Shown: piece by piece, positions 21,449-33,400 of the stretch
How positions within the stretch are numbered: the stretch's first letter is position 1
Layout of the letters: each line of letters begins with the position of its first letter
From: Temnopleurus reevesii
Taxonomy: Eukaryota; Echinodermata; Echinoidea; Temnopleuroida; Temnopleuridae
Direction of reading: 5' to 3'
DNA: 64,000 bases
NCBI GenBank assembly: GCA_036244855.1
Contig: BQKZ01000039.1
Location: 49,753 to 113,752 of the forward strand
The notes under the pieces: model-generated
What the model was told of the DNA's origin: nothing
Databases searched by the model: none
What the model saw: only the letters and a program-made list of their open reading frames with translations
Translations under genes and position numbers: made by a program

Positions 21449-24400
21449 GTAAGGGATTATAAAATGCATGAATAGTAGTGTGTGTAGTGTACTTAATTTT
21501 AATGTGCAAAAGAATTGAATTTCATTAATGTAGTCCCACATCTACGGAATTTATGCAGTTTTTTTCTTATTCTTGAGACTCTTGAATGTTGATTTGAATT
21601 TACACCTGAAAATTTTGTTTGTCCCTGGCCCACAAAGAAGAATGTTTATGGCCAGTAGATATTGGCGTCGCTTTTTCACACACATCTTATAGCCATAATA
21701 CTTGTCTCATTTTAATCTCTAGGGGACCCCACAAGTTGACGATCATGGTGGTGCTGTCACATTAATTCGCGCATCATATTAATTTGTACATCTTATGAAT
21801 CTCTACAAAATCGATGAAATATTGCAAATCTGACATCACCATCGTTAAGAGCGTTGTTTATTTGCCTAAATTGGAAATTGTCTTAGCAAAAGGACCAAAA
21901 ACAATGAAAATATTGCCAAAAGATCGGCAGATTTGCTTGCATTTGCAGAAAAACACGGGTCTCGCGACACTGAAGTGAATCCTTCCAATTTTCAGACAGA
22001 AATCATCAAATTTGTAAGTAAGCAGACATACCATTCGATTCCTTGATATTTTGTGGTCAAGCTACTGTAAATTTTGCATCTTAGATGGAAGCAATTTTAT
22101 GGTAAATCTTGTTCAAAACGGGGCCTGCGAATTAATATGACACAATTTGTTGACAATTCTCGCCATTTTCCAGCATGGAGCGATGCGATCGTTTCGTCAA
22201 TCGAATTTTGATATCGCGATATCTCCGTGATTCTTTCGTGGATTAATTTTATTTTTGGAAATATTTGAAGCCTGAAATATCTAGTTTCATTTCGTGCCAA
22301 GATTAAAAAAAAATAATTTTGTATTTTTAATTAGGAGATATATTGTGCTAAGTACCACGATCCAAAAATGCTCTAGAAAAAGGATACAAATTAATGTGAC
22401 CCCATCATACATTTTTTTTCCCCAAAGAAAAGCTCTTAGTCTTGGAAAAGATTTTATCTTGAAATTAAAAAAGATGCCTGTGTTACAAGGTATGCTATCT
22501 TTACTACATATTAATTCTCCTTTGTGTGGCCTGGCTGGACGACAACTTTAACAGTAATCAATCAAATAGTTTGAGTAGGGGGGTCCACAGACAACTAACA
22601 AATCCCTGATATCTACCATTCTATGAGAGCAAGGAAATACTTTAACTTATCGTCATTGCTTACACTGGTCCTTTATATGTTGCGCTGCATTTCAAGGAAA
22701 GATATCTAAAAAATTGCAGATATTGATTTTTTACTAGTACGGATGGATTCTCATCCCATGAGGTCCCTTAGAATTGAAGCTCCAGCAGACGCAATGATCG
22801 CTGGTGACGTCACGTCTTTTTGTGAGCGGCAGTAAAAATACTCAAATAATATATATCAATAATAAATAGAATATGATCAAAGCTTGTTTGAATAGAAATA
22901 AATCCAGAAATGGCTAAATTATAACAAAATAAGAATAATGCTGTGCTTTGTTTTCATCACTTGTACACTGGCCACCTATTCAGCTGGCGATCCTTAAGAA
23001 TAATGATTGGTTTACATTTTCAAACTAAAAGAAGCCAGAATATGTGCGAACAGCTTTTCCGTTTCTGCATTACCTCTGTGGAATAATCTCCCTCAGGCTG
23101 TTCGATCTTCTCCTTCTCTTGCTATCTTTCAACGTTCCTTAAAAACATTTCTCTTTTAATAGTTATATAATTTGTTGTTGTGTAGGTAATCAATTTTCAA
23201 TTAAGTTCAATATGCAATGCTGTAAAGCGCTGTGATACATATTTTTGTAAGAGCGCTCTATAAATGCCAATATTATTATCATTATCAGTATAGATATTTG
23301 TGAATACATCGGCTTTTTTCACATCAATTTCTGCATCATGACCATTACTGATTATATTTTTAATTGATTAAATTTTCCTCCACCAGGTGCTCCTGAAGAC
23401 GTCATGTGGTGAGATGGACATCGAGCTGTGGACCAAGGAGGCACCCAAGGCTTGCAGGAACTTTATTCAGCTATGCATGGAGGGCTACTACGATGGCACC
23501 ATCTTTCATCGCATCATCAGAAACTTCATGGCCCAGGGTGGGGACCCTACAGGCACGGGAGAGGGGGGAGAGTCCATCTATGGGCATCCTTTCAGAGTGA
23601 GTAGTTCATTGATAAACCAGAGATGCCATCCCTCTGGAATGTGTTTGAGATAAGATTTTGAATCAGCTGAACTAAATATTTTTTAGAGGAAACTATGGTT
23701 ATTTACAAGTATATTTGACTCAGAGCCAGTTTGGGGTTCCTTCTGATAAGAAAGGTTGCATTTTGCCATATTCTTGACTACATTGTTAATTCAAGTGTTC
23801 AAAATTCGAATAAATATAGATGTGTTCAGATGTGTTCTGAGGACCATATGCTGGTCGTAAAGTGAGGCGACCTTGAGCCTATGTGCAGAAATTAATACAG
23901 ACTAGTTCCGAACGTGTCGAGACCTTATTATTAAGAGGTATTTTAAAATGATCTTTGCACTCTTATATTAGGCTTGAATAGATCAGCAACAGAACAGTAC
24001 TTTCAGTTTATAATAATAATGATAATAATAATACACGACACTTTTAATGTGCCAGATTTCACATGAATAATATGCTCAAGGTGCAGGAAATGTGCTCAAG
24101 GCGCATTACATTAGATTTGTAACTGTTCAAAAAGTTGCGTTTTCTCTCTTCTAGGATGAATTTCACTCCAGGTTGAGGTTTGTAAGGAGAGGGCTTGTTG
24201 CCATGGCGAATGCTGGTCCTCATGACAACGGAAGTCAATTCTTCATCACCCTTGGGCCTTGTGAGCATCTCCAGGGCAAGCATACAATATTTGGCAAGGT
24301 ATGTAGTATCGACAAACTATGTTTTGAGATGTAATACATTTTATTAATCATAAATTAGTCCTCATTTTTTAAGTATTCCTAATCAATTTGGTTTGATTTG

Positions 24401-27400
24401 ACATTCAATAATTCTCAAGATACCTAAAAGCGCTACAATTGAAAGTAAATATGAATTGAAGAAAATGGCAATCAATATTTAAAATTAATTTTTTTTTAAT
24501 AGTTTTTAAAAGTTGTATGAAGATGAAATGATCTTTGATATTAATGCATGAAATATTAAACTTTAAATAAAAAACTAATGATTCTAATTTCATTGCCACT
24601 TTGTAAACTCTAGTGATTTGATGGAGATGAATTTGTGGTCATTGAATTGAGAATGAGTACTAAAAGAATATTAGAGATTTCTCAATGTATTTTCCTTTTT
24701 TTGCTGTTCCAATATCCCAAGAATTTCATACAATCTTCAAAGAAATCAACTGTCACTATATTTCTAATGAATACAAATAGAAAATATGAGAGTTCCGTGT
24801 ATAAATTATCTGTTTTCTGCTATTGATTGGTTTCAGATTGAAGGCAATACAATATACAATGCTGTGAAGCTCGGTGAGGTGGAGATCGGAGCAGATGACA
24901 GACCCATGTATCCACCAAAGATCAAAGGCACCCAGGTTAGTTTTGTCTTATTTCAGCACTTACAAAGAACAGAACAATGGATGTGGTTCAATTATCCTAC
25001 TGTGATCAAATGGTCCTGTGTTTTGTTGTGATAAGCAAGCCCATAAATTCTGGATTGCCTTGTACATTTACATGTATATGCATATTTCTGAATCAGCTCC
25101 TTCTGAATTTTAATAGTGATGGAATATTTTTTCCTAGGAAACTTTATCACAACAACAAATTGGAGTGCATATGCCAAAATCTTTGGCACCTCTGTGAGTG
25201 CAGGTTTTGATTTGTCCAGGAAGGTATAATAATGTATATTGAGAATTAAATCTGATCAAATGAACTTACTAGTTATGTTTTCTTCTTTCTAAATTTGTAA
25301 GTCCAGTTGATCATATGTTATTATAAATTTATATTAAATTGAATGCACGATATATGACCACTTCTCTGCAAGACATCTGTTGATGTAGAAAAAAAATATG
25401 TAATGATCATTTCCATTTCATTTTGACAGGTCCTTGCCAATCCATTTGATGACATCATTCCTCGCCAGCTGAAGAAGAAGCATGAGAAAGAGGAAAAGAA
25501 ATCAAAAAGTAAATCAAAGGCAACAAAGTAAGTGCTTATGCTGACATATTTGATGTCATCAAGCTTATTTTTTTTCTTTTCAATGCTTATTGTATTCTAT
25601 GTTTTTGTTAATAGATATCATTAGTGTAAAGCAATCTATTTTGTCTGTGTTTGATAAATGGGTTTACTTTATGTTTTAATCTGGAGAAATCCCTTTAGCT
25701 AGCATTTTTTTTCATTTTTTTTTTTTACCAGTACTCATATTCAGAGCTGATGATTATTATGATTGTTCAATAAAAATAGGACACTTATAGGACAAAATAG
25801 GATGTTACAAGTCCTTCGAGATACAGTAGTCGAAAATGCTTAGAAGCCAAGCATAGGATATATTTTTGTTTCTGAAAAAGGGATTTATATGGTAAAATGA
25901 TGCGATTTCCATAGATCATATGCGGTTGGTAGCTCTGCAGATTGTATATTAGTTCATGAGAAGAAAATTCACAAAGTAGTAACTGTATAATCCTGTTTAT
26001 CGTTCAATCCTTCTACCCATCATCAGAAACTTCAGTCTACTCTCCTTTGGTGAGGAAGCGGAGGAGGATGAAGAGGAGACGGTGGTCGCCAGCAAATCAA
26101 TGAAGAATAAAAGCAAGAGTATGCACGATCTGGTCAAAGATCCAAAGCTCAGCTCAACGCCAGCTGTAGAGATAGAAAAGTAAGTCATTTTATTCTGAGG
26201 CTCATTAAAAAGTATCACAGTAGTTATGTTGGAAATGTTAATGTGTTGATAGACATCACTTCATCTTTGGAAAATAAATGATTTTTCTTATATCAATTAG
26301 GTCCCTCAAAGTTTAGCCAACTATCTTAATCTTGAAATAAGAATATTCTAATGCCAATTCACAAATCAGTGGTATTTGAATGCTCTTATTATACAAATCT
26401 TAGGATGGCAAGCTATTTTGCATATGCAATAGCTTGGTACCATAAACCTGATGTGCTAAACGTATTCCAGGCCCACTTTTGTTATTTCCAATGTTATGCT
26501 AAACTTACTTCCTTTAATTCGGGAATGGATTTGAATTCAATTTAAATGGTTAATTCAATTTTTTTTTGCAGCCAATGGCTGAAGCACAGAATCTTCATCC
26601 ACCCCGCCCCCCCCCCCAAAAAAAAAAAAAATCACACTTGCAGTATCTACCAAGTTTTAAGATGCAGTACATTTATTAATAATGCTATATGGAATCATAG
26701 GAAAACATAATTTTATTTCTTGAATTACATCAAATAGTGTGTATTGAGTATTACTCATTTAGTGGCATGGATATTAAGCAGAGAGAGGCTGTGTCAATTC
26801 CAACTTCTTAACAGAATTGTAAGAATTCTCGAAAATTGCATAAATATTCTTAAGAATAATGCTTCACGGTACAACGAGTTATCTTTCTTGGAAATGTGAG
26901 TGGTCCTGAAAAGGACCTACCCACTCTCGCCGTTTCAATGAGCATGTTCTCATTGTTTTCAATGAGAACATGCTCATCGAAACGTCGAGAGTGGGTAGGT
27001 CCTTTTCAGGACCACTCACATTTCCAAGAAAGATAACTCGTTGTACCGTGAAGCATTATTCTCATCATTCTTCCACGAGTGAAACCTTCAAATAATAAAG
27101 ATTCTTATAAAACTGTATCATGCTTGTGTTCATAATCAATGAATTCAATTATGTTCCTTTAGAGAGGAGAAGCCTTCGGTTGAGGAAAGATTAAAACCCA
27201 TGCCGACACAATCTGATGAATCTGATGAAGAGCAAGCAGAAGAAGAGGATAGAAAAAGAGAAGAGGAGAGGAAAAGAGAAGCAGAGAGAAAAAGTGAGGA
27301 GAGGAGAAAGGAGGCTGCAAATAAGGTCCGATCTAAACTCACAAAGGACAGAAAAAGGAATGAGGAAGGAGTCAGGGAGTCGCCAAAGGAGGACAAACCA

Positions 27401-30400
27401 TTGTCAAGAAAGCAAGTCACATTCTTTTTCATTTCCTTCAAATAATGTCAAATAATCAAAATTAAGCTAGTGTATTAGTTGTTAAAAAAACCTTCACTAT
27501 GAGAACTTGCTAGAAGCAATACAGAAATCATTTCCTGCTAAAAAACTTACAGTATTCAATTATTTTTCTTATTTCAAATATTTGTTTACTTTTCAGCATT
27601 TTCAAACATTTTATCCCATATGTCACCTGAAATCTAACAATTTATCGTTTATTGTTTTAAAATCAGCTTGTTAAAATGAATAGTGATAATGATGATAAAA
27701 ACAACATATATAGGGTGCTTTATACTGGGGTGAAAGAGCTCAGTATTTAGTTTTATTTGAATAGTCTCTTCTTTTTTTCTAAACATGGTTTTGAATACTT
27801 TTGGCCTGTTTTGTAGGGAAGAACTTCAAGAAGAATCAAGAAAGCTGAAAGAAGAATTACGTGAAAGTCGGAAAAGAAAAAAACAGGAATCGCAGCCAGA
27901 ACAAGTGAAAGAAGAGAAAGATGAAGAGGCTAATAAAGGTATGTTAGTGTTTATCAGTTGATTTTCTATCTTGGATTCTTTATGACTCTGTTTTACAAAC
28001 CAACTGTAAAAAAAACCATTAGATTTTGTATGCATGCCAGACAAATAAAAAGAAACAACTTCAGCAAATTGTGCATCCCCTTTCTGCCTAACTCCGTCCG
28101 CTATCAAGTATATAGTAATGATATCCATGTCCTAATGACAGTGACGATGATTACTAGAATGATACAATAAGTGCATATTAGGCAGATTTCAGGGAATATT
28201 ATTTTTTGTTTATTTTTTAACAGGGTATTTAATCAGTTGTGACCATTAATATGGTGGCTGTAGCCCTTCATCTTCTGCAATCAAGTTAGTAATTTTGCTT
28301 GTTGAGCTATCGGGGAGATGTGAGGGACCTTTGTGCTTTCTTGTAGATCTCCATCTGCCCCGCCACTTCCCATTAGAAATGACCATCTGTTTTGCTTGTT
28401 AATCTCAAATTGGTGTTGTTTTTGCATTATATTTCTCATGAAAGATCATTCATGGACATTTTTTTTTAATTCTAGAGCTAAAATAAAGGCAAGGTTGAAG
28501 CTATATCAGCTTCATGGCAAGAAGTAGAAGTTGAAAGCCATGAAGAAGATCACAAGGCTTTGTATGATATCATAACTATTATCATTATTACTGTATGTCC
28601 TGATTCTTGTCATTTCAGAGGAGATTAGGAGTAAAGGTGATGATGATGATGAGTTTCATTCTCAGAAGAAGAAGTTTAAAGCTCTGAAGAATACCAGCGA
28701 AGAAGGACCAATTATGATATCAGCTTCTATCATCATTATAATATTATTACTAATAATTGAAATAATTCTTGCCTTATTCCAACATAGATAAACACTGATT
28801 GATAGTGCTTTACCAAGATGCTGTGAAAAAAAATTCACAGGCATTCTCGGGTAGGAATCAAACCCACGATCTCCTGATGACTAGACAGGTGTCTCACCAC
28901 TTAGAAGTCAAGAATTATTCCAATTATTTATCTACCCATCACAAAAATCATTTAATTGATACAATTATTTTACCTACAACTTTTGTTTTTCTTGTTTTAA
29001 TTCCAGAAGAGAGTAAAATCAAGGGTGTTAGGCTTGATGAGTTTCATGCTCAGAAGAAGGAGTTCAAAGCCATGAAGAAGAAGAAGATGGTGAAGAAATT
29101 CTCAATATGGTATCACAAATATTCTTATTAGGACTACTCTGACTTCTTCCTCTTCATATTCGTACATTTGTTATTACCATTATGACTATTACTAATGTTT
29201 TGTTTCTTGTCATTTCAGAAGAAAGTAAAAATAAAGAAGATGAGCTAGATGAGTTTCATGCTCAGAAGAAGAAGTTTAAAGCCATGAAGAAGAAAACTTT
29301 GAAGAAAGGCTCAAGCAGAGAAGACCAGGTAGGTTTAGGCCTGGGTTGTGTTTCACTAAATCGTTCTCAAAGTTATAAACCACTTTAAGAAAGACTGGAG
29401 TACGTTAATGATTGTAATGCCATAAGATTCTCGATCATTCAGCACAATAACCGATACCAGTCATGTGTAAAGTCATTCTTAAAGTCTTTCTTCTCGTGGT
29501 GAAACATCGCCCTGGATTGTGTTTCATGAATTGTTCATATACCTATGCATGGCTCTGTGAATGATGGGCTACCTTTTCACAAGTAGTGCTATTCAGCGCC
29601 AAGGGTTATCATTGAGTGCAGGAAAGGGTCCCCAGTTGTTTGTAGAGTCATGCATACCTCTATGAAAAACTCTATGAAACCCAACCCAGGTTTGCCTATA
29701 CCGGTAATATTTCTAAAAGTGAGTAGTCATGGCACCAAATGCCAAGAAATTCTCATGCTGGAAATAACCTTTACAGTTATCAGCAAGTACCATGAAATTG
29801 ATTCTCGATATGAACTTATCCCCTTTACCCACTAAAATAACCTTAAATTATGTGACCTGTATGCACACAAAGTATGTCAAATATAATGTATCTGTCCTCA
29901 ATAGAAGCAACACAATGTTCAGCATTGCGAGGTCTCTAAATTCACAGCACACGTGGTAAAGCTGGAGATGATTTATTTCAGTTTCTATCACCTTGAAGAT
30001 GATAGAAATTGTGTGAACCGTATGATTGTTATTATAATTTCATGACAGACCCTTGCATTTCTCATTAAAAATGTTGTTTATTAAAATCATATTTATTTGT
30101 ATAAATTTGTTATCTCTTCTTTATGAACGATATTTCAGAAGTTATAATCAAGAATATATATTCAACGAGATGAATTTGTTGAGAAAAGTTCCAGAATAAG
30201 CTTCATTCAGCCATCTTGAACAAGAAACCTGAGACAGAGATGGAAGAAGAAGAAGAGAAGGAGAATGTGTAGAAGGAGATGTTTTTAAAATATTCCTTGC
30301 ATTCTTCACAGAGTAATACTGTATGATTGTTATTATCATTTCATGACAGACTCTCGCATTACTGGCCAAGTCCCAGAATAAGCTTCATTCAGCCATCTTG

Positions 30401-33400
30401 AACAAGAAACCTGAGACAGAGATGGAGGAAGAAGAAGAAGAGAAGGAAGAAGGGGAATGCGTAGAATAATAATGATAATAATATTATTTTGCAATTTATA
30501 TAGCGCATGTATCCACTCTCGCTACTGAGTGCTCAAGGCACTTTACATCATTATTACCCTGGCATTAGCCTGGCAGCCACCAGCACTCTTGGCATTTCAA
30601 GGAATAGATATTCCATCCAGGTACCAATTCACCTCACCTGGGTTGGGTGCAACGCAGTGTGGATGAATTTCTTGCTGAAGGAAATTGACGCCATGGGTTG
30701 AAAGGCGAGAGTCACGACCAATACACCAAGTTTTCAAAAGTTTNTGAAGAAAGGCTCAAGCAGAGAAGACCAGGTAGGTTTAGGCCTGGGTTGTGGTTCA
30801 CCAAATCGTTCTCAAAGTTATAAACCACTTTAAGAAAGACTGGAGTATGTTAACGAGTGTAATACCATAAGATGTTTGATCATTCAGCAACAAGAACTGA
30901 TACCAGTCATGCATAAAGTCATTCTTAAACTCTTTCTTGTTGTGGAGAAACACCGCCCTGGGTTGTTTTTCATAAATTGTTCAAATACCTGTGCATGACT
31001 CTATGAGTGACTGAAGACCTCTTTTCATGTGCAATTCAACGCCAAGGGTTAACATTGATTGCAGGAAAGGGTCACCAGTTGTCTGTAGAGTCATGCATAC
31101 CTCTATGAATAACTCTATGAAACCCAACCCAGGTTTGTGTATAATATTTCTAAAAGTGAGTAGTCATGGCACCAAATGCCAAGAAATTCTCATGCAGGAA
31201 TTAACTTTAACATTTATCAGCAAGTACAGTACCTTGAAATTGATTATCAATATGGACTTATCCCCTTTAGCCACTAGATAACCTTAAATCGTGTGATTTG
31301 TGTACACAAGGTATGTCCAATTTCATGTATCTTTGATGTACCAAATGACATAATGTCTAGGTTTGTAGCATCTCCAAAATCATATAACTTATGAAAAAGT
31401 TGGGAATAATCAATTAAGGGGTTGTTGTTCAAAAGTTGCAATAGATTGCAACTTGCAGTTGATCGGAAAGTGCCAATCAAAATCATTGTTTCATTCTTGA
31501 ATTAAAATGCGCATTACAATTTGCAAAGTTGCAGTTGATTTGCAGTTGATTTTGAACAAGACCCCCTAAGTCATTTTTACCTAGGCTTGTTTTCATTAGT
31601 TTTATTTTGCATCTGTTACCATAATTTGTTATTTTTAAGACATATATACAAACTCTCAAGAATGACCAAGGAGCTTCTTTTCCCGTTTTCGAAAGTTGTT
31701 TGAACTCTTCACAGAATAGTTCATACACGTATACTGCATTATTATTCTGTTTATTATCATTCCATGACAGACTCTCGCATTACTGGCCAAGTTCCAGAAT
31801 AAGCTTCATTCGGCCATCTTGAACAAGAAACCTGAGCCTGAGATGGAGGAAGAAGAAGAAGAAGAGAAGGAAGAAGGAGAATGCATAGAAGGAGAAGAGG
31901 AAACAAAGGAGGAAGGAGGAGAACAGGAAGGAAATGAATGGTAAGTGAAGAATCTCATACACAGGGAATAATGTTAGTGTCCACATTTGATTAGCAGTTT
32001 TCGACATTGGGGAAATATTTCCAACAATTCTGTGTGTCCTGTGTGAAAAAGTTGCTAAACAAAGCCAAAGCGCCTTTTGTGTAGCAATCATGCTAAAATG
32101 CAAGGCAATTTATGATGCGATACCAGGAAAATTATCCTCTGGTAAAAAAGAAGAAAAATAGAAATTGCTGTTTATGTGTACAGCAAAAAAAATGGTTTTG
32201 CAAGACAATTATTTTCAGAGATCATGGTAATCATATCTAAAGTCATTAATTTATACAAGGTTGGTTACTGGGCATTGCATGTTCTAATCACTGGCCAGAA
32301 TGCCGTCTCATTTTGGTATTCTAGGTTTTATTTTGCCCTTTTCTATTTTCCACATTTATGCTGTAATATATTCATTTGCCCTTTTGAAATGATGCCTTGC
32401 CCTAAAAGATTGAAATTTTTAGGCCAGAGTTGATTTGATCGATTTGATGTGAATCTGGCTTTAAACAGGGAAGTTGGATTAAGATAATGATTGTTTAATT
32501 GACTGATTGTGTTGTCAAGTTTTCTTAGGTACACAACATGAAAGATTTGCTTTACCCTAGTTTGNATTAGGAGTTGTGGAATAAAGGAAATATTTCGAAC
32601 ACTTTGTGTACACATCTATGTGATAAAGTGGCTGAACAAAACATCTTTTGTGTAGCGATCATGCTAAAATGCAAAGCAAATTATGATGTAATACAAGGAA
32701 AATTATTCCTTGATATATGGTAACAAAATTCATTTTACATTAAAAAAATGCAATATTACTGCTTTTGCACGATGATTTATTGAGAGATCAGTGTAATTAA
32801 GTTGATGGGCATAGATTACTCCAAGGCTATTGACTACTAGGCATTACACGTCTTCCTCACCTGCCTCAGTGCCTTCTCATTAGGTATTTGAGATTTTTCT
32901 CCGCCCCTTTGAAATGTTGCCTTAAAATTTTTTTATCAGTTGATTTGATCAGCGATGTGAATTTGGCTTCACACAAGGAAGTTGGATTAAGATAATGATT
33001 GTTTAATTGACTGATTGTGCTTTCTAGTTTTCCTAGGTAAACAACTAGAAAGATTTGCTTTACCCTAGCTTGTTTACTGAATAAATCAATTAATTCAGAC
33101 TTTTTCTTTAAAAAACGCTCTACTTCTAGACTTGTAAGTAAACTTTCCCACACTCATACTCCCATTAGAATGATAGGACCTTTAAAATTGGAATTGGAGA
33201 AAGCTAAACAGAGATCCTAGGGCTGGTTGCGTAAGAAAATGATATCCGAATCCTAACTAAGCAAGGGTAATTTGTGAGTTCTCATAGCCAGGAGGGTTCT
33301 CCCAATCCCCCCCCCCCCAGTTTCTGCCATCGATTGTGCTATAGCGGCAAACATTTGTACGCAAAAAAAAAAATATCATATGAAGTACAAAATCCATCGC

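Larger units (their letters stand above)
21449..23386. other. CWC27 intron 1
   Basis: Contains a possible DNA-transposon remnant (about 21720-22410) and a LINE 3' end (22960-23285). Otherwise AT-rich with no exon. Confidence 0.6.
26853..27062. repeat. Near-perfect palindrome, 103-bp arms, 4-nt loop, with histone 3' end signals
   Basis: Arms 26853-26955 and 26960-27062 are reverse complements apart from about two bases, separated by TTTT. Each arm carries, outward from the centre, a histone-type stem-loop GGTCCTTTTCAGGACC and then, 11 bases on, CAAGAAAGA. In sea urchin histone genes these are the 3' stem-loop bound by SLBP and the downstream element that pairs with U7 snRNA. No histone coding sequence is visible. 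Origin by inverted duplication of a histone gene 3' flank is inferred. Confidence 0.9.
26180..27162. other. CWC27 intron 6
   Basis: Contains a poly-C/poly-A stretch at 26606-26630 and the histone-signal palindrome at 26853-27062. No additional exon seen. Confidence 0.6.

Noticed and set aside
26853..27062. A histone gene in the CWC27 intron
   Set aside because: Only the 3' processing signals are present; no histone reading frame is found in or beside the palindrome.
27412..27420. GT donor at 27416 for exon 7
   Set aside because: It gives phase 0, which does not match exon 8; the GC donor at 27412 gives the conserved frame.
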